In this document: piece by piece, positions 23,189 through 31,869 of the stretch
How positions within the stretch are numbered: position 1 is the stretch's first letter
Layout: every line of letters begins with the position of its first letter
Assembly (NCBI RefSeq): GCF_009604375.1
Contig: NZ_WEGH01000003.1
Location: forward strand, 868,001-932,000
DNA: 64,000 nt
Origin: Actinomadura macrotermitis
Lineage (GTDB): Bacteria; Actinomycetota; Actinomycetes; Streptosporangiales; Streptosporangiaceae
Reading direction: 5' to 3'
Position numbers and translations under genes: made by a program
The notes under the pieces: generated by a model
The model's database searches: none
Told to the model about the DNA's origin: nothing
Seen by the model: only the letters and a program-made list of their open reading frames with translations

Positions 23189-24283
23189 TCAGGCCGGTCC
23201 GTCGACGCGTTTGCTCAGCCATTCGTAGGCCTTCGGCAGCATCTCCTGCCATACCCGGACGTTGTGCCCGCCGGTCAGCACGATGTAGGTGAACGAGCGT
23301 GTCGGCGGCCGCGACCTGCGGATCATCTCGTCGATGGCGGGGACCGTGCCGGGGTCCTCGCGGCTGCCGGCCAGCAGCAGGTCGACGGGCGGGTGCGCGG
23401 CCAGCAGGTCCAGCGGGCTGTTGGCGCGGGCGAGCGCGGGCGCGCGGGTCAGGTCCGGCGAGGTCGGGCGGAAGTACCCGGCCAGGCTTACGGCCGCCCG
23501 GAACCGGTTGGGGTACTGCAGGGCGAGCTTGGCCGCGCAGAACCCACCGGTGGAGTAGCCCATCGTCCCCCAGGACGCGGCCTCGGGCAGCGCGCGGAAG
23601 TGCTCGGTGACGATGCGCCGGACGTCGGCGACCAGCCAGGTGGCGACCTTCGGCCCGCCGGGGACGTCGGCGCACTCGGTGTCGCGGCCCGGCTGCACGG
23701 TGATCGTCGGCGCGACCAGGATGTAGGGCTTGGCCTGGCCGTTGCGCATCGCGGTGCGCAGCAGGTCGGCGCCGCGCATCGCGCCGAACCAGGTCCACGA
23801 CGAGCCGGGGAAGCCCGGGAACAGCTCGACGACCGGGAAGCGCTTGCCCGCGTAGGCGGGGTCGTCGTACTGCTTGGGCAGCCACACGCGCACCTCGGCG
23901 CGGATGCCCGACTCCTGGCCCTGGACGCGGGCGACGAAGGTGCGGCTGCGGCCGTCGAAGTGGAACGGCGAGAGGCTCTGCGGCCTGCCGACCGGGCCGG
24001 CCCCGTCCGGTTGCGGGGCCGCCCCGGCCGCGTGGATGTCGCCGTCGGCCTGCTCGGTGCCGAACAGGTCGTCCCAGGAGGCGTACAGGTGCAGATGGTG
24101 GTTGATGAGGACGCCGACCATCAGCAGCGCGGTGGCCTGGCAGGTCAGCAGCAGCCCGAGCCGGCCCGCGCCCTGCGCCGCCCGCGGCCCCGGCAGCCGG
24201 TTCCAGGCGAACAGGCAGCCGACCGGGGCGGCGACCGCCAGCACCACGAGCAACGCCAGCAGCGGCCAGCCCAGCAACGTCAT
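23189..24283 (-). CDS. Membrane-anchored esterase (PF00756)
   Basis: 364 residues. Two N-terminal membrane helices (LLALLVVLAVAAPVGCLFAW; LLLTCQATALLMVGVLI) are followed by an esterase D/antigen-85-type alpha/beta-hydrolase outside the membrane. The nucleophile elbow is GYSTGGFCAAKLALQYP, the acid lies in LLLAGSREDPGTVPAID and the His in VLTGGHNVRVWQEML. Close in design to actinomycete putative mycolyltransferase-like or S-formylglutathione-hydrolase-like esterases; the acceptor is unknown. Confidence 0.85.
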   Translation of the reverse strand: MTLLGWPLLALLVVLAVAAPVGCLFAWNRLPGPRAAQGAGRLGLLLTCQATALLMVGVLINHHLHLYASWDDLFGTEQADGDIHAAGAAPQPDGAGPVGRPQSLSPFHFDGRSRTFVARVQGQESGIRAEVRVWLPKQYDDPAYAGKRFPVVELFPGFPGSSWTWFGAMRGADLLRTAMRNGQAKPYILVAPTITVQPGRDTECADVPGGPKVATWLVADVRRIVTEHFRALPEAASWGTMGYSTGGFCAAKLALQYPNRFRAAVSLAGYFRPTSPDLTRAPALARANSPLDLLAAHPPVDLLLAGSREDPGTVPAIDEMIRRSRPPTRSFTYIVLTGGHNVRVWQEMLPKAYEWLSKRVDGPA

Positions 24284-24356
24284 GTCCAGTCCCCGTTTCG
24301 TCTTCGCTAAAACGCTACGGGTGCCGGGTGAGTTCCTGGTGAAGGAAGGCTGAAGA

Positions 24357-25316
24357 TCAACCAGCGCTGGGCGAGAGGACCCTGACCGCCTCGGCGTGCG
24401 ACAGGCCCCCGGAGGGGACGATCGCCAGCACCGGAGTGGTGAGCCCCTGGTCCACGTACTCGCGGATCCGGGCCCGGCAGGCGTCCGGGGAGCCGTGCAC
24501 GATCAGGTCGTCGACGACCTCGTCGGGGATGACCTCCAGCGCCTTCTTGCGGTCGCCGGCGGCCCACGCCTCGTTCATCGGGCGCAGCGCCTCGCCGCGG
24601 CCGAGCCACTCGTGGAACGCCCGGTAGACCGGCACCGTCATGTAGGCGGCGATCATCCAGCGGCCGATCGCGCGCGCCTCCGCGGCGTCGGCGGTCGGGC
24701 AGACGAACAGCCGGGCGATCAGCTCGGGGTCGTCGCCGAGCTCGCCGCGCACGGTCGGCACGTCCTTCGGCGCCAGCCAGTTGGTGATGGCGCCGTCGGC
24801 CTCGCGGGCGGCCAGGCGCAGCATGCCGGGGCGCAGCGCGGCCAAGACGACCGGCGGCGGCGACGCGGGGGCCGTCTCCAGCTTGAAGCCCTTGACCGCG
24901 AAGGTGTCGTACTCCTCCTTGACCTTCTCCCCCGCGAGGGCGCGGCGCAGGAAGCGCAGCGTGTCGCGGGTGCGCTTGTACGGCTCGTCGAACGCCAGGC
25001 CGTTCCAGCGCTCCACGATCGTGTCGGAGGAGGTGCCGATGCCGAGCGTGAAGCGGCCGGGCGCCAGGTCGGCGAGCGTGGCGGCCTGCTGGGCCAGCAG
25101 CGCCGGGCCGCGCGTGTAGACCGGCACGATGGCGGTGCCGAGGCGCAGCTGCGGGGCCCACTGCGAGGCCAGGGCGAGCGGGGTGAAGGCGTCGGTGCCG
25201 TTGGTCTCGGCCGACCAGGCATCGGTGTAGCCGAGGCCCGGTAGGCTCTCGATGATCTCTCGGTGCTCGGCCAGCGGGAGGCCGGTGAGCGGAACGGTCA
25301 GTCCCCAGCGCGACAT
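24357..25316 (-). CDS. LLM class F420-dependent oxidoreductase
   Basis: 319 residues of the luciferase-like monooxygenase barrel: MSRWGLTVPLTGLPLAEHRE, GYTDAWSAETNGTDAFTPLA, APGRFTLGIGTSSDTIVERW and DLIVHGSPDACRARIREYVD. This arrangement is the F420-dependent LLM subclass. It lies 22 bp after the SDR gene on the same strand and is probably co-transcribed. A family member neighbours the mycobacterial sterol side-chain genes (Rv3520c), but no operator supports that role here. Confidence 0.85.
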   Translation of the reverse strand: MSRWGLTVPLTGLPLAEHREIIESLPGLGYTDAWSAETNGTDAFTPLALASQWAPQLRLGTAIVPVYTRGPALLAQQAATLADLAPGRFTLGIGTSSDTIVERWNGLAFDEPYKRTRDTLRFLRRALAGEKVKEEYDTFAVKGFKLETAPASPPPVVLAALRPGMLRLAAREADGAITNWLAPKDVPTVRGELGDDPELIARLFVCPTADAAEARAIGRWMIAAYMTVPVYRAFHEWLGRGEALRPMNEAWAAGDRKKALEVIPDEVVDDLIVHGSPDACRARIREYVDQGLTTPVLAIVPSGGLSHAEAVRVLSPSAG

Positions 25317-25338
25317 GGAGGTCTCTTCTCTCTCGGGC

Positions 25339-26106
25339 TCAGGCGATGGCGGGTCGGATGATCGAACCGCCGTCCACCACCATGGTCTGCCCCGTCATCC
25401 AGGACGATGCGTCCCCGGCGAGGAAGACCGCGGCGTTGGCGATGTCCTCGGGCTCGCCGAGGCGGCCGAGCGGCAGCACCTTGCTGATCGCGGCCTCGTT
25501 CTCCTCCCACAGCGCGCGCGCCAGGGCCGTCTTCACCAGGCCGGGCGCGATGCAGTTGACGCGCACCTTGGGCGCCAGCTCCAGCGCCAGCTGGCGGGAG
25601 ATGTGGATGACGGCGGCCTTGGTGGCGTTGTAGTAGCCGATGCCGTGCTCGGTGACCAGGCCGCCGACCGAGGCGATGTTGACGATCGAGCCGCCGCGCT
25701 GCTGCAGCGAGGCGCGCCAGGCCAGCTGGGTCCACTGCACCACCGCGAACTGGTTGACCTGGACGGTCTTGTCGGCGGCGGCGGGGCTGATGTCGACCAT
25801 CGGGCCGAAGTGGGGGCTGGTGCCGGCGTTGTTGACCAGCACGTCGATGCCGCCGAACTCGGCGACGGCGGCGTCCACGCACGCCGCGGCCTGGTCGGCG
25901 TCGCCGACGTGCGCGGCCTTCGGCAGGAAGCCGACCTCGGGGTAGGCGGCGCGCAGCTCCTCGGCGACGGCGTCGAGGGAGTCCTGCTTGCGCGAGGAGA
26001 GCACGACGTTGGCGCCCTCGGCGGCCAGGGCCGCCGCGATCGCCTTGCCGATCCCCCGGGACGCGCCCGTCACCAGAGCGGTCTTCCCCTGCAGTCCTGT
26101 CCGCAT
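25339..26106 (-). CDS. Short-chain dehydrogenase/reductase
   Basis: 255 residues of a classical SDR: ALVTGASRGIGKAIAAALAA (NAD(P)-binding), DVLVNNAGTSPHFGPM, SIVNIASVGGL with the Ser, YYNATKAAVIHISRQLALEL with the Tyr and Lys, and the C-terminal SWMTGQTMVVDGGSIIRP. It oxidises or reduces an alcohol/ketone; substrate unknown. First gene of a pair with the LLM oxidoreductase and preceded by two palindromes. Confidence 0.9.
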   Translation of the reverse strand: MRTGLQGKTALVTGASRGIGKAIAAALAAEGANVVLSSRKQDSLDAVAEELRAAYPEVGFLPKAAHVGDADQAAACVDAAVAEFGGIDVLVNNAGTSPHFGPMVDISPAAADKTVQVNQFAVVQWTQLAWRASLQQRGGSIVNIASVGGLVTEHGIGYYNATKAAVIHISRQLALELAPKVRVNCIAPGLVKTALARALWEENEAAISKVLPLGRLGEPEDIANAAVFLAGDASSWMTGQTMVVDGGSIIRPAIA

Positions 26107-26137
26107 CGTTCAGCTCCTCGATAAAGCAGAATCCGGC

Positions 26138-26173
26138 TCGGTAGCACTGTACCGAAGTGACTGACGAGTCAGT
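26138..26173 (-). promoter_or_regulatory. Two palindromes upstream of SDR/LLM operon
   Basis: TCGGTAGCACTGTACCGA (26138-26155) has 6-bp inverted arms, and ACTGACGAGTCAGT (26160-26173) is a 6-2-6 palindrome very like the TetR-type site ACTGACCGGTCAGT at 37371. They fill the gap between the SDR start and the LysR stop and are likely operators for the SDR/LLM pair. Confidence 0.5.
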
Positions 26174-27054
26174 TAGTTGGTGTCGGCGAGCACGAACCGG
26201 CGGAACTCCTCCGCCGCCGGGGGCCGGGTCCGCGCCGCCGCCCAGGTCAGGCCGATGGTGCGGACCGCGGCGGGCTCGGCCAGCGTCAGATGCCGTACCC
26301 CGTGCATCTCCTCTTCCCCCGGCGGCGGCGGCGCGACGACCGCCACGCCGAGCCCGGCGGCGACCAGGCCCCGCACCGTCGCGGTCTCCTCCCCCTCGAA
26401 CGCGATCTCGGGGCGGATCCCGGCGGCGGCGAACAGCTCGTCGAAGATCCGGCGCAGCCCGGCGTCGCGGCGGAACGCCACGAACGGCTCGCCCGCGACG
26501 TCGGCGAGCCGGACCCGCCGCCGCCGCGCGAGCCGGTGGTCGGCGGCCACCACCAGCTGCAGCCGCTCGGTGACCAGCGGCGCCCACTCCAGCGCCGGGT
26601 CGTCGGGGCGGGGGCTGGTGATGCCGAGGTCGGCCCGGCCGTCGCGGACGGCCGCGCCGACCCGCCCGGCCCGGTCCTGCGCCAGCCGGAACCGCACGCC
26701 CGGCCGCTCGCGGCGGAACCGGCGGATCAGGTCGGGCACGAACGAGGGGCCCTGGGTGTGCAGGAACGCCAGCGACACCTCGCCGCGCGCGGGGTCGGCG
26801 GCCTGGGCGAGGGCGCGCCGCGCGGCCTGCTCCTCGGCGACCAGGCGGCGGGCGTGCTCGGCGAACAGCTCCCCGTACGGGCTGAGCCGCACGCCCCGGC
26901 CGACCCGGTCGAGCAGCGGCTGCCCGAGGTCGGCCTCCAGCCGGGCGATCGCCCGCGACAGGCCCGGCTGCGACACCCGCAGCTCGGCGGCGGCGCCCGT
27001 GACGTGGCCGAGCTCGGCGACCGTCAGGAACCAGCGCACCGCGGTCAGATCCAT
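26173..27054 (-). CDS. LysR-family transcriptional regulator
   Basis: 293 residues. The winged HTH begins MDLTAVRWFLTVAELGHVTG and continues AAAELRVSQPGLSRAIARLE; the substrate-binding domain follows with LGITSPRPDDPALEWAPLVT and VRGLVAAGLGVAVVAPPPP. The start at 27054 fits the family N-terminus; the frame is open to 27090. It is divergent from the MFS exporter gene, the standard layout for a LysR activator and its target, with a repeated ATGCATA motif between them. Confidence 0.9.
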   Translation of the reverse strand: MDLTAVRWFLTVAELGHVTGAAAELRVSQPGLSRAIARLEADLGQPLLDRVGRGVRLSPYGELFAEHARRLVAEEQAARRALAQAADPARGEVSLAFLHTQGPSFVPDLIRRFRRERPGVRFRLAQDRAGRVGAAVRDGRADLGITSPRPDDPALEWAPLVTERLQLVVAADHRLARRRRVRLADVAGEPFVAFRRDAGLRRIFDELFAAAGIRPEIAFEGEETATVRGLVAAGLGVAVVAPPPPGEEEMHGVRHLTLAEPAAVRTIGLTWAAARTRPPAAEEFRRFVLADTN

Positions 27055-27059
27055 GCCCC

Positions 27060-27087
27060 ATGCATACCGCGAATCATGCATATCGCG
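27060..27087. promoter_or_regulatory. Direct repeat in LysR/MFS divergent promoter
   Basis: ATGCATACCGCG (27060-27071) and ATGCATATCGCG (27076-27087) are 12-bp near-identical repeats at a 16-bp period, each with the palindrome ATGCAT at its head. They lie within 6 bp of the LysR start and about 60 bp before the MFS start, as expected for a LysR-type binding region. Confidence 0.5.
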
Positions 27088-27148
27088 CATCGGTTACCGA
27101 TGGAACCTTCATTGGACGCATCACTGCGCGCGGGCGACCCTGGACGCC

Positions 27149-28360
27149 ATGACGATCTCACCCCCGGTGCCCGAGGTCGGCAGCCACCGCCTCGGCTCGC
27201 CCGGCCTGCGCCGCGTCAACCTGGCGCTGTTCGCCGCCGGGCTCACCACCTTCATGTCGCTGTACTGCACCCAGGCGCTGCTGCCGGAACTGTCGGGCGC
27301 GTTCGGGGTGGCGCCGGCCACCGCCAGCCTGCTGGTGTCGCTCGCCACCGGCGCGGTCGCGCTCGCGGTGGTCCCGGTCAGCACCTTGTCCGAGCGGTTC
27401 GGGCGGACCCGGGTGATGATCGTGTCGTCGGTGGCGTCCGCGCTGGTCGGGCTGGCGATCCCGCTGTGCACCACGTTCGCCGCGCTCGCCGCCGTGCGGG
27501 CGGTGCAGGGGTTCGCGCTCGCCGGGGTGCCGGCCGTCGCGATGGCCTACCTGGCCGAGGAGGTGCATCCCGGGTCGCTCGGCGGCGCGATGGGCCGCTA
27601 CGTCGCCGGGACGGGCATCGGCGGCGTCCTCGGGCGGCTGGTGCCCGCGGTGGTGAGCGACGTCGCGGGGTGGCGCTGGGCGCTCGGCGTCACCGCGCTC
27701 GTGGCGCTGGGGTTCACGCTCGCGTTCTGGGCGCTGCTGCCGCCGTCGCGCCGCTTCCGGCCGGCCCGGGTGGACCACCGGCCGCTGCTGGCCCACCTCG
27801 CCGACCCGGGCCTGCGCCGCCTCTACCTGGTCGCGCTGGTGGCGATGGCGGGGTTCGTGACCGTCTTCAACTTCCTCACCTACCGGCTGCTGGAGGCGCC
27901 GTTCCACCTGCCGCAGTCGGTCGCCGGGCTGATCGCGGTGGTGAACCTGGCCGGCTCGGCCGCCTCGGCCCGCGCCGGGACGCTCACCGACCGGCTCGGC
28001 CGCCGCCCGGTGCTGCTCGGCGCCACCGGCCTGGCGATGGCCGGGGTGCTGCTCACCCTGCCGCCGTCGCTGCCGCTGGTCGCGCTCGGCCTGCTGGTGT
28101 TCACCTGCGGGTTCTTCGCCGCGCACGCGGTGGCCAGCGGCTGGGTCGGGCTGCGCGCCGGGCACGCCCGCGCGCAGGCGTCGGCGCTGTACCTGTTCGC
28201 CTACTACCTGGGCAGCAGCGTCGGCGGGACGGCGGGCGGCCTGGCCTACGAGCGGGCGCACTGGACCGGGACGGGCCTGTACGTGCTCGCGCTGTACGGG
28301 ATCGCGGCCTGGGTCGCCCTTGATTTGAGCGGGCGCTTGGTTGGTAAGCTGCGCGGGTGA
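27149..28360 (+). CDS. MFS transporter (YnfM/ArsJ-like)
   Basis: 403 residues with 12 predicted membrane helices. The family motif A region between helices 2 and 3 reads VPVSTLSERFGRTRVMIVSS and its second-half counterpart is RAGTLTDRLGRRPVLLGATG. The start (LFAAGLTTFMSLYCTQALLP) matches the inner-membrane exporter subfamily found divergent from LysR genes. The DUF35 gene begins in its stop (GTGA), and the thiolase overlaps in turn, which is unusual company for an exporter. Confidence 0.88.
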   Translation: MTISPPVPEVGSHRLGSPGLRRVNLALFAAGLTTFMSLYCTQALLPELSGAFGVAPATASLLVSLATGAVALAVVPVSTLSERFGRTRVMIVSSVASALVGLAIPLCTTFAALAAVRAVQGFALAGVPAVAMAYLAEEVHPGSLGGAMGRYVAGTGIGGVLGRLVPAVVSDVAGWRWALGVTALVALGFTLAFWALLPPSRRFRPARVDHRPLLAHLADPGLRRLYLVALVAMAGFVTVFNFLTYRLLEAPFHLPQSVAGLIAVVNLAGSAASARAGTLTDRLGRRPVLLGATGLAMAGVLLTLPPSLPLVALGLLVFTCGFFAAHAVASGWVGLRAGHARAQASALYLFAYYLGSSVGGTAGGLAYERAHWTGTGLYVLALYGIAAWVALDLSGRLVGKLRG

Positions 28361-28824
28361 GTGCGACCAAGGAACGGCGGCCGGCGATCGACGGCTGGTT
28401 CACCACTGCGGATTCCAGCACGGGCGACGGGACGGTACGGCTGCTCGGCACCCGCTGCGCGTCCTGCGGCACCCCCTACTTCCCCCGCAACGAGCTGGCC
28501 TGCCGCAACCCCGGCTGCACCGGCCCGAAGGACGGCTCGGAGCTGGCCGAGTACGCGTTCTCGCCGCGCGGGCGCGTCTGGTCCTACGCCGACGCCCGCT
28601 ACAAACCGCCCCCGCCGTACGTCTCCCCCGAACCGTTCCGCCCGTACACGATCGCGGCGGTCGAGCTGGCGGAGGAGCGGATCGTGGTGCTCGGCCAGGT
28701 CGTGCCCGGCATCGGCGTGGACGACCTGGCGGTCGGCATGGCGGTCGAGCTGACCGAGGGCGTCCTCTACGAGGACGACGAGGCCGAGTACACCGTGTGG
28801 ATGTGGAGGCCCGTCAGTGAATAG
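28357..28824 (+). CDS. Zn-ribbon/OB-fold protein (DUF35)
   Basis: 155 residues from a GTG overlapping the MFS stop. The N-terminal rubredoxin-like zinc ribbon has the four Cys in TRCASCGTPYFP and ACRNPGC; the C-terminal OB-fold reads EPFRPYTIAAVELAEERIVV, LGQVVPGIGVDDLAVGMAVE. DUF35 proteins bind lipid-transfer thiolase-like proteins and are needed for their activity, as shown for ChsH2/Ltp2. The next gene, overlapping by 8 bp, is such a thiolase, so the two probably form one complex acting on an acyl-CoA. Confidence 0.88.
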   Translation: MSATKERRPAIDGWFTTADSSTGDGTVRLLGTRCASCGTPYFPRNELACRNPGCTGPKDGSELAEYAFSPRGRVWSYADARYKPPPPYVSPEPFRPYTIAAVELAEERIVVLGQVVPGIGVDDLAVGMAVELTEGVLYEDDEAEYTVWMWRPVSE

Positions 28825-30007
28825 GGACATCGCCGTCCTCGGGGCGGGCATGCATCCGTGGGGCAAGTGGGGGCGCAACTTCGTCGAGTACGGGCTGGCC
28901 GCGGCCCGGCAGGCGCTCGCCGACGCGGGTCTCGCCTGGGGCGACGTGCAGTACGTCGCGGGCGCCGACACCATCCGCAACGGCTATCCGGGGTTCATCG
29001 CGGGCGCCACGTTCGCCCAGGCGCTCGGCTGGTCGGGCGCGCGGGTCTCCAGCTGCTACGCCGCGTGCGCGTCGGGCGCGCAGGCCATCGACCATGCGCG
29101 CGCGCGGATCCTCGCCGGTTTGTGCGATGTGGCGCTCGTCGTCGGCGCGGACGCGGCACCGAAGGGGTTCTTCAAGCCGGTCGGCGGCGACCGGCCCGAC
29201 GACCCCGACTGGCTGCGCTTCCGGCTGCTCGGCGCGACCAACCCGATCTACTTCGCGCTCGCCGCGCGGCGCCGGATGGCCGTGCACGGCGCGACCACCG
29301 ATGACTTCGCCGCCGTCAAGGTCAAGAACGCCCGGCACGGCCTGGCCAACCCCAACGCCCGCTACCGCAAGGAGGTGACGGCCGAGGACGTGCGCGCGTC
29401 GGCCGTCGTCGCCGACCCGCTGCGGCTGCTGGACATCTGCGCCACCAGCGACGGCGGCGCGGCCCTGGTGCTGACGTCGATGGAGTTCGCGCGGGCGCAC
29501 GGCATCGCCGACCCGGTGCGGATCGCGGCGCTGTCCACGGTGACGCCGACGTTCCCCAAGACGGTGCTGGACCTGCCCGACTTCGCGACGGACTCGGCCA
29601 TGACCGTCGCGCCGCCCGAGCGGCCGTTCCGGTCCGCGATCGCGCACGCCGCCTACGAGGAGGCCGGGATCGGCCCCGGCGACCTGTCGCTGGCCGAGGT
29701 CTACGACCTGTCCACCGCGCTGGAGCTGGACTGGTACGAGGACATCGGCCTGTGCGAACCGGGCGGCGCCGAGGCGCTGCTGCGCTCGGGCGCCACCGCG
29801 ATCGGCGGCCGGGTGCCGGTGAATCCGAGCGGCGGCCTCGCCTCGTTCGGCGAGGCGATCCCGGCCCAGGCCATCGCGCAGGTGTGCGAGCTGGCCTGGC
29901 AGCTGCGCGGGCGGGCCGAGGGGCGGCAGGTCGAGGGGGCGCGGACCGGCATCGCCGTCAACCAGGGGCTGTTCGGGCACGGATCGGCCGTCATCGCGGT
30001 CCGCTGA
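28817..30007 (+). CDS. Lipid-transfer/SCP2 thiolase-like protein
   Basis: 396 residues of the thiolase superfamily. The Cys loop is kept (SCYAACASGAQAIDHARARI), and the C-terminal motif reads GRVPVNPSGGLASFGEAIPA, in which the usual GHPxGATG His is replaced (FGE). Proteins of this shape with a DUF35 partner are retro-aldolases or thiolases on steroid or other branched acyl-CoAs. Forms an operon with the DUF35 and MFS genes; end of transcript unclear. The 126 bp to the next gene hold only its promoter and leader. Confidence 0.85.
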   Translation: MNRDIAVLGAGMHPWGKWGRNFVEYGLAAARQALADAGLAWGDVQYVAGADTIRNGYPGFIAGATFAQALGWSGARVSSCYAACASGAQAIDHARARILAGLCDVALVVGADAAPKGFFKPVGGDRPDDPDWLRFRLLGATNPIYFALAARRRMAVHGATTDDFAAVKVKNARHGLANPNARYRKEVTAEDVRASAVVADPLRLLDICATSDGGAALVLTSMEFARAHGIADPVRIAALSTVTPTFPKTVLDLPDFATDSAMTVAPPERPFRSAIAHAAYEEAGIGPGDLSLAEVYDLSTALELDWYEDIGLCEPGGAEALLRSGATAIGGRVPVNPSGGLASFGEAIPAQAIAQVCELAWQLRGRAEGRQVEGARTGIAVNQGLFGHGSAVIAVR

Positions 30008-30133
30008 CGCCCGCCGCCCGGCGGGCCATCGCATGCACGCAAAAAGCCGTCCGGGATTTGTCGCGGGGTCCGAAGCTTTAGTGGACCGGACATCGAATAC
30101 TTCTCGCACTCACCCCTGCGAGAGGACCCCCAG

Positions 30134-31003
30134 GTGCCCAGAACGACCCTCAGGACGCTCGCCGCCGCCGTGCTCGCCGCCGGCGCCGTCGGCGTCCTGC
30201 CCACCGCCCCGGCGCACGCCGCCGGCTTCGAGCGCGGGCCCGCGCCGACCGAGGCGAGCGTCACCGCCGCCAAGGGCCCGTTCGCCATCGACCGGATCGA
30301 GGTGCCCGCGGGCAGCGGCACCGGCTTCAACAGCGGGACGATCTACTACCCGACCTCGACCGCCGAGGGCACGTTCGGCGCGGTCGCGATCAGCCCCGGC
30401 TTCGTCAGCCCCAAGTCCTGGATCGACTGGTACGGGCCGCGGCTGGCCTCCCAGGGCTTCGTCGTGATGACCCTGGAGACCTTCTCCTACTTCGACGCCC
30501 CCGACGGCCGGGCCGACCAACTGCTCGCCGCGCTGGACTACCTGACCGCCAAGAGCAAGGTCAAGGACCGGATCGACCCGAACCGGCTCGCCGCGATGGG
30601 GCACTCGATGGGCGGCGGCGGCGCGCTGTCGGCGGCGGTCAAGCGGCCCTCGCTGAAGGCCGTGGTGCCGCTGGCGCCCTGGTACGTCGGCGGCGGGCTG
30701 GAGCAGAGCACCGTCCCCACGATGATCTTCGGCGCGGACAACGACTTCATCGCCCCGGTCGCCAGCAACGCCAGGCCGTTCTACCAGAGCCTGACCAAGG
30801 TGCCGGAGAAGGCCTACCTGGAGCTGGAGAACGCCGGGCACGTCGGGTCCTTCAACTCCCCGAACACCACGATCGCCAAGTACGCGATCTCCTGGCTGAA
30901 GCGCTTCGTCGACGACGACACCCGCTACTCGCAGTTCCTCTGCCCGGCGCCCAAGTTCCCGAGCAGCACGATCCAGGAGTACCGCGACACCTGCCCGTCC
31001 TGA
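30134..31003 (+). CDS. Secreted cutinase/PET-hydrolase-like polyesterase
   Basis: 289 residues. Signal peptide 1-29 ends PTAPAHA. The mature part follows Thermobifida cutinase and LCC almost motif by motif: GFERGPAPTEASVTAAKGPF, GTIYYPT, AVAISPGF, MGHSMGGGGALS, VPLAPW, GADNDFIAPVA, RFVDDDTRYSQFLC, EYRDTCPS. Catalytic Ser158, Asp204, His236 and the terminal disulfide Cys270-Cys287 are in place, as is the aromatic clamp Trp183; the Tyr of SPGY is Phe90, and the His of APVATH is Asn212. GAGAGGA precedes the GTG start. Family members cut cutin, PBAT and PET; activity here is unproven. Confidence 0.9.
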   Translation: MPRTTLRTLAAAVLAAGAVGVLPTAPAHAAGFERGPAPTEASVTAAKGPFAIDRIEVPAGSGTGFNSGTIYYPTSTAEGTFGAVAISPGFVSPKSWIDWYGPRLASQGFVVMTLETFSYFDAPDGRADQLLAALDYLTAKSKVKDRIDPNRLAAMGHSMGGGGALSAAVKRPSLKAVVPLAPWYVGGGLEQSTVPTMIFGADNDFIAPVASNARPFYQSLTKVPEKAYLELENAGHVGSFNSPNTTIAKYAISWLKRFVDDDTRYSQFLCPAPKFPSSTIQEYRDTCPS

Positions 31004-31023
31004 TCCTCCGTCCGGTGAACTCC

Positions 31024-31062
31024 AGGCCCGGTCCCGCCGTTGTACAGGGCGGGACCGGGCCT
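31024..31062 (+). terminator. Terminator after polyesterase gene
   Basis: AGGCCCGGTCCCGCC (31024-31038) pairs perfectly with GGCGGGACCGGGCCT (31048-31062), a 15-bp stem with a 9-base loop, 21 bp past the polyesterase stop, followed by CTTCGG. Confidence 0.85.
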
Positions 31063-31174
31063 TCGGGCATCACGGACTGGCCGCGAAGCGCACGTCCCCT
31101 CACCTGAAGGCCGCTGACCGGCCCGCCCGCGCGTGGGACGATCTGCACGAGGCCATACGCGTACGGGGGCGGTC

Positions 31175-31843
31175 ATGGACGGACGGCACGGCACGGGCAA
31201 CGGCGACCTGGGGCGGCTGCCGTCCGGGCGGCACCGGCTGTCACGCGACTTCGTCGCCGGCCACCAGGTGTCGCGCATTCTGGCGGCCGTCATCGAGGTG
31301 GCCGGCACAGCGGGCTACCAGGGATTGACCGTCGATTCCATCATCGCCGTCGCGGGCGTTTCCCGGGCCACTTTCTATGTGCATTTCAAGAACAAAGAGG
31401 ACGCTTTCGGGCAGGCCTACGATCTGCTCATCAGCCAGCTGATGGAAAAGGTGCTGGCGGCCGTCCGGGATCTGCAGGACGCACCGGCGCGGCTGCGCGC
31501 CGGGCTCGGCGCGTTCCTGCAATTCCTGGCCGACGACCCGCAGGCGGCGCGCACCTGCATCGTGGAGGCGCTGGCCGCCGGGCCCGCCGCGGCGGGCGCC
31601 CGCGACGCCGCGCTGGCCGCGTTCGCACAGGTCATCGCCGACGATGTGCGGGAGCTGTACCCGCATTATCCCGACCCGGACCTGATGGGCGAATCGATCG
31701 TCGGCGGCATCCACCAGGTCGCCTACTCGCGCATCAGGCGCGGCGCGGCGGCGGAACTGCCCGGCCTTCTGCAGGGCCTGCTGAGCGCTTTCGCGGTACC
31801 CGATCCGCAGCGCTGGGGCCCGGGCGCGCCACCGCCCAAGTGA
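31175..31843 (+). CDS. TetR-family transcriptional regulator
   Basis: 222 residues. The DNA-binding domain is displaced to residues 25-75 by a Gly/Arg-rich head: SRILAAVIEVAGTAGYQGLT, VDSIIAVAGVSRATFYVHFK then NKEDAFGQAYDLL. The ligand domain follows (ELYPHYPDPDLMGESIVGGI). A run of G just before ATG 31175 serves as ribosome site; the frame opens at 31133. It stands alone between terminators, so its targets are unknown. Confidence 0.85.
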   Translation: MDGRHGTGNGDLGRLPSGRHRLSRDFVAGHQVSRILAAVIEVAGTAGYQGLTVDSIIAVAGVSRATFYVHFKNKEDAFGQAYDLLISQLMEKVLAAVRDLQDAPARLRAGLGAFLQFLADDPQAARTCIVEALAAGPAAAGARDAALAAFAQVIADDVRELYPHYPDPDLMGESIVGGIHQVAYSRIRRGAAAELPGLLQGLLSAFAVPDPQRWGPGAPPPK

Positions 31844-31846
31844 CGT

Positions 31847-31869
31847 GAAGCCTTGGCGGGCAAGGCTTC
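31847..31869 (+). terminator. Terminator after TetR gene
   Basis: GAAGCCTT (31847-31854) and AAGGCTTC (31862-31869) form a perfect 8-bp stem directly after the TetR stop. A second hairpin, GTGGCGTG/CACGCCAC (31883-31910), follows. Confidence 0.65.

Noticed and set aside
28814..30109. Minus-strand frame opposite the thiolase-like gene
   Set aside because: Shadow of the plus-strand thiolase, which is coupled to its DUF35 neighbour by an 8-bp overlap.
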